A DNA stretch of 64,000 nt from Flavobacteriales bacterium. Lineage in GTDB: Bacteria > Bacteroidota > Bacteroidia > Flavobacteriales_F > PHOS-HE28. How positions within the stretch are numbered: the stretch's first letter is position 1; the number at the start of each line of letters is the position of its first letter. The position numbers and the translations under genes were made by a program. Of this stretch, positions 19,154 to 30,800 are shown piece after piece. The stretch covers positions 2,027,497-2,091,496 of the forward strand of contig CP129489.1 of the NCBI GenBank assembly GCA_030584065.1, read 5' to 3'. Below the pieces are notes generated by a model. It was not told the origin of the DNA and ran no database searches. It was given only the letters and a program-made list of their open reading frames with translations.

Positions 19154-22100
19154 ATGCACCACGCCAACCCTACCTGGCCTGCTGCCTTTCTGCGGCTGCT
19201 GCTCCTGATGGCCCTGCTGGTACCTCCAGCCCTTGCCCGCGCCCAGGTGGCCTCGATGTACGCCTTCAGCCAATCCCCGGGCACCTTCACAGCAATCACC
19301 GGCGGCACCCAGCTCTGGGCCACCACCTTCGATGACAACGTGTCGGCAGCGCAGACCATCCCGGCCTTCACCTTCAACGGCACCGCGTACACCCAGCTGT
19401 ACGTCTCCACCAACGGCTTCATCACCTTCGGATCGGCGCCCGCCGGCAATAACTACACCCCGCTCAGCAGCACCGCCACCTACCAGCGCTGCATCTCGGC
19501 CTTCGGCGCCGACCTCGTGAACGCCTCCTCGGGCACCCGCGACGTGCGGTGGCAGACGGTGGGCAACGAGGTGGTGGTGCAGTGGCGCGGCCTAAGGCGC
19601 TACAGCTTCTTCGGCCTCTCGGAATCCTTCTCCTTCCAGGTGCGGCTGAACACGGCCACCGGTGAGATCCGCACCGTGTACGGACCCTTCGCCAGCGGCC
19701 CGGCCAACAGCACGGCGCAGCAGCCGCAGGTGGGGCTGCGCGGCCCGAGCAACGCCTTCGCCACCGACGTGAACAACCGCCTGGTGGGCACCGGCAGCGA
19801 GAACTGGGCCACCAGCCTGGCCGGCACCGCCAACACCAGCGCCATGCGCTTCACCAGCGCCAGCCCGGCCAAGAGCTGGAGCAGCGGCCTCACCTACACC
19901 TGGACCCCCGTGAACTGCACGGCCCCGAGCGCGACGGCCAGCGTGGTGACCGATTGCGCCACCGGCACCTACGGCATCCAGGTGAACGTGACCGGCATCG
20001 GCGATGCGCCCAGCGTCACCATCCAATCGCCCACGGGCACCAACGTGCACAGCAACGTGGGCCCGGGCACTTACACGGTCAGTGGCATCCCCTTCGGATC
20101 GCCGCGCACGGTGACGGTGGTGCACAACGGCAACAGCCTCTGCAACCTGGGCCTGGGCAGCTTCAACTTCACGGACCAGGGCAGCACCTGCCACGGCGCC
20201 GCCGCGCACCCCATCCCCGACAACGGCTGCGGCACCGGCAATTACACGTCGGTCCCCTTCTGCCTCTCCAGCACCGGCACCGCACTGGGCACCGACGTCT
20301 TCGTGCGGAGCGTGGATGTCATCGTCAGCCACACCTGGGGCAGCGACCTGCGCATGTTCCTGCGCGCACCTGACAACACCGAGGTGGGCCTGCTCACCGC
20401 CGCGGCCGGCGGCAGCGGCACCCAGTTCGGCAACGCCGCGGCCTGCCCGGGCGGCCTCTTCACCTTCCAGGACGGCGGCGCTCCGCTCAGCGGCGTGGCG
20501 GGCAGCAGCACCAACGTGGGCACCTGGGCGCCCAGCCAGTCGCTCAGCGGCTTCCACAACGGCCAGGACCCCACCGGCACCTGGACGCTGCGCGTGTGCG
20601 ACGCGGTGGGCCAGGACGCAGGCGCCGTGCGCTACGTGCGCGTTAACCTGTGCACGCCGCCCACGGCCACCTTCACGCCCGTTGACGATTGCGGCAGCAA
20701 CCAGTTCAGCGTGCAGGTGAACGTGACGGGCTATGGCGCCGGCACCACGGCCCACCTCGTGTACACCGTGGATGGAACGCCCTTCGCCCTCAACAGCCTG
20801 CCGCTGGGCATCACCACCATCGGCCCCTTCGCCGTGGGCAGCGAGGTGGCCTGCTCCCTCAACAACGGCATCAGCAATTGCGGCGCAGCGGAGGCCACGC
20901 TCTACTCCAACTGCCCCATCCCCATCGCCTGCGGCACCAGCCAGACGCTCTCCCATTGCTACCGCAACGGCGACACGCGCACCTTCCACTTCATTGCCAG
21001 CAACCCCTTCGAGACCATCACCCTCAGCTTCGTCTCGGGCACCATGGACCCGAACGATGTGATCCGCGCCTACAGCGGCAGCGACAACAACGCACCCCCC
21101 ATCGCGCAGCTCACGGGCAGCTTCACCGACCTGTTCGGCGTGTCGGGCACCTCGGCGGGCGATGAGCTCTTCCTGGAGATCGACAGCGACGGATCGAACA
21201 GCTGCGCCAGCGGGCAGCAAAGCCCCTGGGTCTTCGAGGCTGAATGCACCGCCGGCTGCGTGGACCCGGATGCCGTCATCACGGTGAACACCGACTGCAA
21301 CGCGTACAGCTTCACCATCGATGCGGAGGTGCTCTTCACGGGCGATGCGTCCACCACCACGCTGCGCTACACCGTGAACGGCGGCCCGCCCACGGACATC
21401 CCCGGCCTGCTCGACTACGATGTGCAGACCATCGGGCCCTTCGCGATGGGCGATGCGGTGAACGTGTGGCTGCTGCACGAGACCGATGCGCTCTGCAACC
21501 GCAACTTCGGATCCTTCACCAATGCGCCGGGCTGCCCCAGCGCGGAGAACTGCGTGAACGCGCTGAACCTCGCCGCGGAGACCAGCCCCCTGCCAGGCAC
21601 CACCGTGGGCCGCACGGCCGATTTCAGCTTCGCCTGCGGCACCGCGAGCGGCAACACGGCGGCCGATGCCATCTACTTCATCGACGTGCCCGACGGGAAC
21701 CAGCTCCGCATCCGCCAGCAGGCCAACAACTATGATTCACAGCATTACGTGCGCTACGGCGGTGCCTGCCCCGGCAGCACCGTGATCGCCTGCGTGGATG
21801 ACGACGGCGGCGAGGTGGCCTGGGTGGAATGGACCAACACCACGGGCAGCACCCAGCGCGTATGGTGGATCCAGGACGGCTACGGCAGCGGCACGGGCAC
21901 CTACACGCTGGAGTGGCAGCTGCTCACCTGCCCGTCGCCCACCGCGGCGGCGGCCACGGGGATCACCAACAGCCAGGCGGGCGCCAATTTCTCCGGCCCT
22001 CCCGGCAACTACCTCGTGGAGTACGGGCCGGCGGCCACCTTCACCGCACCGGGCGCTGGCCCCACGCCGGGGCTGAACGGCACGGTGATCAGCGCCAGCG

Positions 22101-24646
22101 TGTCGCCGGCGCTGATCACGGGCCTGGCGCCGAACACGCAGTACCGCTACTTCGTGCGGCGCGATTGCGGCGGCGGTGACTACAGCACCAACAGCGCGGG
22201 CATCCTCTTCACCACCACCAACGCGCCCACCCCCATCGGCAACGGCGCCTGCGGCAACAACCTGGCGATCGCCGACAACGGCTGCGGCAGCAGCACCTAC
22301 CTCAATGCCGGCATCACCATCAGCGGCCAGCCCAACGCCTTGGGCACCAACGTGGGCCTGAGCAGCGTGGAGCTGATCATCACCCACACCTACCGCAGCG
22401 ACCTGCGCATCAGCCTGGTGAGCCCCGGAGGCCAGGAGGTGCAGCTGGTGAACGCACGCGGCGGCAGCAATGACAACTTCGGAAGCACAACCGGCTGCCC
22501 GGCCAACCTGTTCCGCCTCGTCGCGGGCGGTGCGGCGCTGTCCTCCATCCCCGCTTCCAACAACGTCACCGGCAACTACGCGCCCGAGCAGCCGCTCACC
22601 GGCTTCAACACGGGCAACCCCAACGGCACCTGGATCCTGAAGGTCTGCGATGCCGCCTCGCTCGACCTGGGCGCGCTGCGCTTCGTGCGGCTCAACTTCC
22701 TGCCCATCGACTGCCAGGGCGTGCTCGGCGGCTCCGCCATGCCCGGCACCCCGTGCAACGACGGCGATGCCTGCACCATCAACGACACCTGGAGCCCCGG
22801 CTGCGCCTGCGCCGGCACCTTCCAGGACACCGATGGCGACCTGACCTGCGACGCCGTTGACGGCTGCCCCAGCGATCCGGCGAAGACCGCGCCCGGGCAG
22901 TGCGGCTGCGGCAATCCCGACACCGACACCGACGGCGACCTCACCGCCGACTGCGTGGACGGCTGCCCGAGCGACCCGGCGAAGACCGCGCCCGGCATCT
23001 GCGGCTGCGGCGTGCCCGACACCGACACCGATGGCGACCTCGCCGCCGATTGCGTGGACGGCTGCCCCAACGACCCGGCGAAGACCGCGCCCGGCATCTG
23101 CGGCTGCGGCGTGCCCGATAGCGACACCGATGGCGACGCCCTGGCCGATTGCGTGGACCCCTGCCCGCTGCTGGCCGGCCTGCAGAACGGCGACATCTGC
23201 GATGCCAACCCCGATGCGGGCTACACGCTGGGCCAGGTGGCCGGATGCGCCTGCGTGCCGGTGCCGTGCACCAACGCCATGAATGTCGAGTTCCAGAGCG
23301 ACGGGCTCAGCGACATCACCTGGGAGCTGCGCCAGCAAGGCACGAACACGCTGGTGCAGAGCGGCGGCGGCCTGCTGCCCCCCAGCCCGGGATTCAACAT
23401 GAGCACCTGCCTGCCCGACGGCTGTTACTACCTGGCGGTGCTGGACGATGGCGGCGACGGCATCGCCGGCGGCGGATACGCGCTGCGCGATGCGGACAAC
23501 AAGCGCATCATCGACAACCGGCGCGATGCCTTCGGCAACGGCGGCTTCACCGCGGGCTACACCAGCCAGATCGCCAATGGCGAGGGCTTCTGCCTGCCGC
23601 TGGGCACCGACCGCATGATCTTCACCAGCTGCGACCGGCTCGACTGGAAGACCAGCCCCTGCGGCGGCGAATACGTGGTGGCCAACGGCAATGCGGCCGT
23701 GAGCGCTGAATACGGCGGCGCCAACGCCAGCACCAGCGGCTACCAGATGTGGTGGTTCGACCCCAACGGCGGTTACAGCTTCAAGCGCTTCCAGAGCCAT
23801 GCCACCAGCAACGGCATGCCGGCGGGCCCCACCCGCGCCTGCCACTTCCTCATCAACGGCTGGAGCGGCAACCAGCTGCAGGAGGGCGTGCTCTACAACG
23901 TGAAGGTGCGCGGCCGCATCGCCGGCAACTACCTGCCCTGGGGCGCCGCCTGCCGCTTCATGGCGGACAATACGCTGGCGCAATGCCCCCGCACCAAGCT
24001 CATGGACATCCCGGACAACGCCTTCCTCTCCTGCGGCCAGCTGCGGCCGCTGGGCACCGGCCAGGCCAGCCTGGTGCATGCCCGCCCCGTGCGCCGCATG
24101 AATGCCAACTGCAATTGGGTGAACGCCAACCGCTACCAGTTCCGCTTCCGCATCCCGGCAGAGGGCTTCGAGCTGGTGAAGACCAGCGCCGCCGGACAGT
24201 ACTGGGTGAACACCAACGGCCTGGCGTGCAGCAAGACCTACGAGGTGGAGGTGCGCGCCAGCTTCGATGGCGGCGCCACTTGGTGCCATGGCGGAGCGCT
24301 GTGGGGCGATGTGTGCCTGCTCACCACCACCTGCAGCAGCGCCCTGGCCGAGCAGGACGTGGACTCCGGCAGCGCCACCGCCGGCACCTTGCGCATGTAC
24401 CCCAACCCCAACCAAGGTGACCACGTGATGCTGAGCCTGAGCGCGGTGGCCGAGGGCGTGCAGACGGTGAGCGTGGACATCTTCGATGCCTTCGGCAAGC
24501 GCGTGGCCGCTCGCACCATCGCGGTGCAGGACGGCTTCGTGAACACCGCCCTGGCGTTGAACGGCGAGCTCGCCAATGGGCTGTACATGGTGAGCGTCAC
24601 CGCCGGCGATCGACAGATCGTGGAGCGCTTGGTGATCCAACGGTAG
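19154..24646 (+). CDS. Giant T9SS surface protein B (1830 aa)
   Basis: Signal peptide at about 1-30 (LLLLMALLVPPALARAQ). N-terminal sandwich to about 255 (STNGFITFG), related to the N-terminus of the protein at 50096. Then a small sandwich, a proprotein-convertase P-domain (about 346-500, HPIPDNGCG, SDLRMFLRAPDN, DPTGTWTLRVCDA), a CUB-like domain (about 593-698, SGTMDPNDVIRAYSG), another sandwich (ADFSFACGTASG), an Fn3 domain (VEYGPAATF), a second P-domain (about 1035-1190, NGTWILKVCDAA), three 33-aa TSP3-like repeats (about 1226-1340), the constant C-module (about 1372-1735) and a T9SS domain (1746-1830). P-domains here probably serve as beta-sandwich adhesion modules, since no protease domain is present. 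Flanked by its own promoter-like box and a terminator at 24667. Confidence 0.86.
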   Translation: MHHANPTWPAAFLRLLLLMALLVPPALARAQVASMYAFSQSPGTFTAITGGTQLWATTFDDNVSAAQTIPAFTFNGTAYTQLYVSTNGFITFGSAPAGNNYTPLSSTATYQRCISAFGADLVNASSGTRDVRWQTVGNEVVVQWRGLRRYSFFGLSESFSFQVRLNTATGEIRTVYGPFASGPANSTAQQPQVGLRGPSNAFATDVNNRLVGTGSENWATSLAGTANTSAMRFTSASPAKSWSSGLTYTWTPVNCTAPSATASVVTDCATGTYGIQVNVTGIGDAPSVTIQSPTGTNVHSNVGPGTYTVSGIPFGSPRTVTVVHNGNSLCNLGLGSFNFTDQGSTCHGAAAHPIPDNGCGTGNYTSVPFCLSSTGTALGTDVFVRSVDVIVSHTWGSDLRMFLRAPDNTEVGLLTAAAGGSGTQFGNAAACPGGLFTFQDGGAPLSGVAGSSTNVGTWAPSQSLSGFHNGQDPTGTWTLRVCDAVGQDAGAVRYVRVNLCTPPTATFTPVDDCGSNQFSVQVNVTGYGAGTTAHLVYTVDGTPFALNSLPLGITTIGPFAVGSEVACSLNNGISNCGAAEATLYSNCPIPIACGTSQTLSHCYRNGDTRTFHFIASNPFETITLSFVSGTMDPNDVIRAYSGSDNNAPPIAQLTGSFTDLFGVSGTSAGDELFLEIDSDGSNSCASGQQSPWVFEAECTAGCVDPDAVITVNTDCNAYSFTIDAEVLFTGDASTTTLRYTVNGGPPTDIPGLLDYDVQTIGPFAMGDAVNVWLLHETDALCNRNFGSFTNAPGCPSAENCVNALNLAAETSPLPGTTVGRTADFSFACGTASGNTAADAIYFIDVPDGNQLRIRQQANNYDSQHYVRYGGACPGSTVIACVDDDGGEVAWVEWTNTTGSTQRVWWIQDGYGSGTGTYTLEWQLLTCPSPTAAAATGITNSQAGANFSGPPGNYLVEYGPAATFTAPGAGPTPGLNGTVISASVSPALITGLAPNTQYRYFVRRDCGGGDYSTNSAGILFTTTNAPTPIGNGACGNNLAIADNGCGSSTYLNAGITISGQPNALGTNVGLSSVELIITHTYRSDLRISLVSPGGQEVQLVNARGGSNDNFGSTTGCPANLFRLVAGGAALSSIPASNNVTGNYAPEQPLTGFNTGNPNGTWILKVCDAASLDLGALRFVRLNFLPIDCQGVLGGSAMPGTPCNDGDACTINDTWSPGCACAGTFQDTDGDLTCDAVDGCPSDPAKTAPGQCGCGNPDTDTDGDLTADCVDGCPSDPAKTAPGICGCGVPDTDTDGDLAADCVDGCPNDPAKTAPGICGCGVPDSDTDGDALADCVDPCPLLAGLQNGDICDANPDAGYTLGQVAGCACVPVPCTNAMNVEFQSDGLSDITWELRQQGTNTLVQSGGGLLPPSPGFNMSTCLPDGCYYLAVLDDGGDGIAGGGYALRDADNKRIIDNRRDAFGNGGFTAGYTSQIANGEGFCLPLGTDRMIFTSCDRLDWKTSPCGGEYVVANGNAAVSAEYGGANASTSGYQMWWFDPNGGYSFKRFQSHATSNGMPAGPTRACHFLINGWSGNQLQEGVLYNVKVRGRIAGNYLPWGAACRFMADNTLAQCPRTKLMDIPDNAFLSCGQLRPLGTGQASLVHARPVRRMNANCNWVNANRYQFRFRIPAEGFELVKTSAAGQYWVNTNGLACSKTYEVEVRASFDGGATWCHGGALWGDVCLLTTTCSSALAEQDVDSGSATAGTLRMYPNPNQGDHVMLSLSAVAEGVQTVSVDIFDAFGKRVAARTIAVQDGFVNTALALNGELANGLYMVSVTAGDRQIVERLVIQR
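22828..23150 (+). repeat. Three tandem 99-bp TSP3-like repeats within giant B
   Basis: The unit encodes a DTDGDLxADCVDGCPxDPAK-type repeat of 33 residues containing CGCG. The cggctgccc marker recurs at 22861, 22960 and 23059, exactly 99 bases apart, with the second and third units almost identical. Asp-rich DxDxDGD motifs suggest calcium binding. Confidence 0.85.
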
Positions 24647-24666
24647 GCAATACCCACCCCGCATCG

Positions 24667-24690
24667 GACGGCGCCCAGCAGGGCGCCGTC
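24667..24690 (+). terminator. Intrinsic terminator hairpin of giant gene B
   Basis: A perfect 10-bp stem, gacggcgccc and gggcgccgtc, with loop agca, 20 bases after the stop. Unlike the other giant-gene terminators it has its own sequence. The strand is inferred from the gene upstream. Confidence 0.7.
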
Positions 24691-24821
24691 CCTGCTTGGT
24701 GGCAGCGCAGACCGGCTTGGCCCAGGCCGGGCGCGGGAAGGCCCATGCGATCGACCGCTCAGCCTTCCAACGCGCCGCCACAAATCGCAGAGCCCTGCAT
24801 GCGGAGTAAGGGGCCGCCCGC

Positions 24822-24829
24822 TACTTTCC
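24822..24829 (+). promoter_or_regulatory. Candidate -7 box of giant gene C
   Basis: TACTTTCC followed by cgcccccttaacc, resembling the box and downstream bases at 14493. I find no good TTG at the expected distance, so only the -7 part is supported. Confidence 0.25.
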
Positions 24830-24850
24830 CGCCCCCTTAACCGAAATACC

Positions 24851-27800
24851 ATGTTATACCTCCACGCAATCGCCAACACAGGAACGGCGGCGCGCGCACT
24901 GGCAGCAGGCGCGCTCATGCTGGCCTCCGGCGGGCTCTGGGCGCAGTGCAGCCAGGGCACCCTCATCTCCGCCGTTACGCCCACAGCGGTGTTCCAAACG
25001 GTGAACGTACCGGCGGGCGCACCCTCCCTGAACGACCCCACCTATTTCGAGTTCACCGGCACGGCGGGCACGCAATACACCTTCAGCTATTGCCAGGGCG
25101 GCGGTTCGGCCGGGTATGACACCTACCTCACCATCACCAACGCCGTGGGGACCGCCCAGCTGTGGAACGATGATTTCTGCGGCTTGAGCTCCGAGGTGGC
25201 CTTCACGCCCACCCTCACCGGCACCTACCGCGTGTACACGTCGGCGTGCTGCCCCTGCGGCACGCGCGGCGCGGCGGCCACCCTGGCCTATCGCGCGCTG
25301 GCGAGCGGCGGCGGCGGCAACGACAACTGCTCCGGCGCCATCGCCCTCACCTGCGGCACGCCGGTGGCCGGCAGCACCACGGGATCCACGGTGGACACCT
25401 ACCCCACCTGCGGCTCCGCCACGGGCGGCCACCCCGGTGTGTGGTACAGCATCGTGGGCGACGGCGGCCAGTACACCGCTTCGCTCTGCGGATCGAGCTA
25501 TGACACGCAGCTCAGCGTCTTCGGCGGCACCTGCGCCGGCCTGGTGTGCATCAGCGACAACGACGACGATTGCGGCCTGCAGAGCCAGGTGACCTGGTCC
25601 ACCACACCCGCCACCCCCTACCTCATCTTCGTGCACGGCTACGCCGGCACCACCGGCGCCTTCACCCTGCAGGTGACCTGCGCCGCACCCTGCGCCCCGG
25701 CCATCACCAATGACGATTGCGCCGGTGCCGAGCCCATCCCGGTGAACACCACCGGCTGTGCCCTCACCGTGAGCGGCAACAACAACTGCGCCGCGCCGCT
25801 GGCCCCCAACCCGAACTGCTTCAGCCCCTTCGCCACGCTGCCCGATGTGTGGTACAGCTTCACGCCCACCACCAACGAGCTCTCCCTCACCGTCACCTAC
25901 GGCACGGCCACCAGCCTGGGCGCCGTGGTCTACAACGGCACCTGCGGCACCCTCACCCAGGTGTCGTGCAACAGCTTCCTCACCTCCGGAAGCGGCTCGG
26001 TGATCAGCGGCCTCACGCCCGGCCAGCCCCACTTCCTGCGCATCCTGGGTCCGCAGGGCAGCCGCGGCTCCTTCACCGCCTGCCTCAGCCTGGTGGTGCC
26101 CGGCTGCGCCACCTACACCACGCCCGCACAGGGCGGTTCGGCCGAGGCCACCGGCACCAACCTCGCTTGGAACCCGGCCACCTATGCCTCGGGCTACCGC
26201 CTCTACTTCGGCACCGACGGCGGCGGCGTGACGCTGCCCACCAGCATCGCCAGCAACGTGGACCTGGGCAACGTGCTCAGCTACGCCACCGGCGCCCTGG
26301 CACCGAACACCACCTACTACTGGGCCATCGTGCCCTACAATGCGGCCGGCGAGGCTTCGGGCTGCACCATCCGCAGCTTCAACACCAATCCGCCCGCCTG
26401 CGTGGCGGCCCCCACCGCCCCGGCTGACGGCGGCAGCGGCTGCGGCGGCGGTGCCATCCTGCTCAGCTGGCCGGCCAGCCTAGGCGCCACGGGCTACACC
26501 GTGGTGCTCAACGGCAACACCGTGGCCGCCAACCAGCCCGGCACCAGCTACGATGCCGGCATCCTGGCCGCCGGCCCCTACACCTGGAGCGTGACCCCCA
26601 GCAACGGCAACGGCCCCGCCACGGGCTGCCCCACCTGGAGCTTCACGGTGATCAACGCGCCGCCGGGCGACAACCTGGCGCTCGCCATCCCGCTGGACCT
26701 GGCGCCGAACGGCTCCACCGCCGTGGCCGGCAACAACCTGGCGAGCAACTGCTACACCAACCAGATCGGCAACGCTTCGCCCGACACCTGGTACCGCTTC
26801 AACTCCGGCGCCTGCGCCACCACCGTGTCGCTCGACCTGTGCACGGGCCAGAGCTTCGACAGCTACCTGCGCCTCTACGATGCCAGCGGCACCGTGCAGC
26901 TGGCCTTCAGCGATGACGTCTGCGGCGCCGGCGCCTCCATCCAGAACTTCGCCATCAGCCCCAACACCGACTACATCGTGGTGGCCGAGGGCTTCGGCGG
27001 CAGCACCGGCAACTTCACGCTCACCCTCAGCGTGAACTGCTATTGCGAGAACCCCGCAGGGGCCGTGACCGCGGTGAACGAGGATTGCGGCAACGGCACC
27101 TACACGCTGGGCGTGAACGTCACCGGCACCGGCAGCACCCCCACGGCCACGGTGCGCTACACCGTGAACAACGGCACGCCGGTGAGCATCACCGGCCTGG
27201 GCGTTGGCCCCCTCACCATCCCGGCATCGGGCAGCTTCCAGCAGGGCGATGCGGTGGACGTGGAACTGCTCACCGACAACGGCAACTGCGTGCTCGACCT
27301 GGGCAGCTACACCGACAACTGCCCCATCCAGATCACCTGCGGGGTCACCGAGGCCATCTCCTACTGCTACAAGAACAACGATGTGAAGACCTTCACCTTC
27401 CTCGCCAGCAACCCCAACGAGACGGTGACGGTGAGCTTCATCGAAGGGTCGATGGACCCGAACGACGTGATCCGCGCATACAGCGGCACGGACAACAACG
27501 GCGCGCCCATCCCCGAGCTCACGGGCAGCTTCGCCAGCCTCTTCGGCGTGGGGGGCTCCTCGGCGGGCGATGCGCTCTACATCGAGATCGACAGCGACGG
27601 CAGCACCAGCTGCGCCGACGGCCAGGAGGACACCTGGGTGTTCGAGGCGGAATGCACGGCCGGCTGCGTGGACCCGGACGGCACCGTGACGGTGAATGCC
27701 GGCTGCTCCACCATCGACGTGGAGGTGAGCTTCGAGGGTGACGGCTCGTCGGTGACGCTGAGCTACAGCGTGAACGGCGGCACCCCCACCGAGATCCCCG

Positions 27801-30800
27801 GACTGGTGAGCGGCAACGTGGAGACCATCGGACCCTTCACCCCCGGCCAGTCGGTGCAGGTCTTCCTGCTCCACGAGTCGGACAATGCCTGCAACCGCAA
27901 CCTGGGCACCTACGTGATCCCCGCGCAGCCCGTGGCGGTGAACTTCGGCCTCACGGCCACGCCCCCCACCGTGTGCCCCGGCGGCAGCAGCCAGTTGCAG
28001 GCCAGCTTCGGCAACCCCACCAACATCACGCTCTACAGCTACTTCACGGAGACGGGCGCCACGCTCGACCCCATGGCGGGCGCCACCAGCCTGGGCGTTG
28101 CTGGCGATGACAGCGAGTCGGGCCTCAATGCCATCGGCTTCCCCTTCTTCTACGAAGGCACCTCCTACACCGACTTCTCGGCCAACAGCAACGGCGTGAT
28201 GCGCTTCGGCGGTCCGGTGGGCGCTGCCTACTTCAACACAGGCGCGCCTTTCCAGCCGGCTTCGCTCTGCGTGCTGTGGGACGACCACTCCGCCACCTCG
28301 GTGACCACCCTGCTCACCGGCGCCGCCCCCAACCGCGTGCGCATCATCAGCTACAACCTGAACATCTCGTTCGGGACGGCCTCGGTGCTGCAGATCTGGC
28401 TCTACGAGACCACCAACGTGATCGAGTTCCGCTACGGCAGCGCGGCGAGCACCAACAGCGCCACCATCGCCGCCGTGGGCGCCAACACCGCGCAATACCT
28501 GAGCGTGCAGAACTTCACGGGCCACGCGGTGAGCTCCTCCGTCCGGCAGGACAACCTCGCCGGCTGGCCGGGCTCGGGCCGCCTGTACCGCTTCACGCCG
28601 CCGCCTTCGGTGACCGCGTTGGATTACAGCTGGTCGCCCGCCGACTTCCTCACCAGCACCACCACGGCCAACCCGCAGGCCAACGGCGTCACCGCCAGCA
28701 CCACCTACACGGTGACGGTGACCGGCTCCAACGGCTGCACCTACGTGAACACCGTGTCGGTGAACGTGGCCACGCCGATCGAATCCGTGGCCATCACCCC
28801 TGCGGTGGCCTCCATCTGCGCCGGCAACCCGGTGACGCTCACGGCCACCCCCACCGGCGGCCTGGCGCCCTTCAGCTACGCCTGGACCGCTCCGGGCGGC
28901 GCCCCCGCGGGCGGCAGCGCCAACCAGTCGGCCGGCACCGCCGGTGACTGGAGCGTGACGGTGACCGACGCGTGCAGCACCTCGGCCGGCGCCACGCGCA
29001 GCGTGAGCGTGAACCCCGTTCCCAGCGCAAGCATCAGCCTCTCCGCGCCGGTGTGCGTGGGCGGCAGCTTCACCCTCACCTGCAACAGCGACATCGGCAC
29101 CTCCTTCGCCTGGAGCGGCCCCGCCCCCGTGGGCGGCAGCACCGGCCAGAGCGTGACGGTGAACGGCCTCACCAGCGCGAATGCCGGCACCTACACGGTG
29201 ACGGCATCGGCCAACGGCTGCACCTCGGCCGTGGCCAGCCAGAATGTGACGGTGAACCCCAACCCGGCCATCGCCGCGGTGACCGCCCTGCCTGCGGCCA
29301 TCTGCGAGGGCGCCAGCAGCCAGCTGAACGTGACGGCCACCGCCGGCACCGACCTCTTCGGCGTGCTCAGCGCCTTCAACGCCGGAAGCGCCAGCGTGGT
29401 GGCCGCAGTGCCCACCCCCAGCGGCTTCCAGATGGACCAAGGGGTGAACAGCAACAACATCAGCGACGGCTGCGGTGACATGTATGACGGCGGAAACCGC
29501 CTGAACACGAACCTCGGCGCCACCCTGCAGTACTCGGACAACGTGGTGGTGAACAGCGCGGCGCTCGGCGCCGGCGGCCGCTACTTCACCCGCTACATCG
29601 CCAGCCCCGGCTGCCAGGCCGGCCCTGCGGCGCTCTTCCTGTGGGCGGGCGACATCAACGGCCTCTCCTCGCTCTCCATCACCGGCAACCTCGGCGCCGA
29701 TGGCAGCGGATCGCAGCAGCTGAGCACCTTCACCGTTTCGGCCAACGGCACCACCTACACGGTGCTGCTGAAGCGCGTATTCAACGCCTTCGACCCCTCG
29801 GTGAACCAGATGTTCATCCTGCCGCAGCCCAACAGCGCCACCCAGAGCATGGGCGCCAGCACGGACGACAACCTGCACACCATCACCGGCCTGGCCGGGG
29901 TGAGCCGCTTCTACTACCTGCTCTATGCGGGCGCCAGCGGCGCGCTCATCAACGATGCGCAGGCCACCGGCATCGCGCAGGCCTTCGTCAACCTCCTGCC
30001 CGCCGGCACCCTCGCCTACCAGTGGAGCAACGGCGCCACCGCCGCTTCCACCACGGTCACCTCGCCCGACGCATACAGCGTGCTGGTGAGCAACACCGTG
30101 ACGGGCTGCTCGAGCACCGGCAACGTCACCGTGAGCCAGGACCTCACCGACACTGACAATGACGGCATCATCGACTGCGAGGATTCCTGCCCGGCGCTCG
30201 CCGGCGAGATCGGCTCGCCCTGCGATGACTTCAATGCCGGCACCATCAACGACCAGATCAACGGCGATTGCGAATGCGAAGGCACCCCCTGCTCGCACGA
30301 CCTGACGCTGGCCGTGCAGATGGACGGCGTGAGCACGGTGACCTACGAGCTGCGCGACCAGGGCAACGATGCGCTGGTGCATACCGGCCAGCTCTACCTG
30401 CCCGGCCCCGGCGAGATCACCGGATCGGCCTGCCTGCCCACGGGCTGCTTCTACCTGCGCGTGCTCGATGACGGCGGCGACGGCATCGTCAACGGCGGCT
30501 ACGTGCTGCGCATGGCGGGCGCCAGCACCAAGCGCGTGATCGACAACCGCAACAACTTCACCAGCGGCGCGGTGAGCCAGATCGCCGGCAACGAGGGCTT
30601 CTGCCTGCCGCTCGGCACGGACCGCCTCGTCTTCACCAGCTGCGACAAGCTCGACTGGAAGACCAGCCCCTGCGGCGCCGAGTACGTGGTGGCCACCGAG
30701 AACGCGCTGGTGAGCCAGCAGTACGGCGTGAACAACGCCACCAGCGGCTACCAGATGTGGTGGTACGACCCCAACGGCGGCTACAGCTTCAAGCGCTTCC

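Noticed and set aside
19601-24646. P-domains in protein B as evidence of a proprotein-convertase-like protease
   Set aside because: No subtilase triad anywhere in that protein; the domains are taken as adhesion sandwiches.
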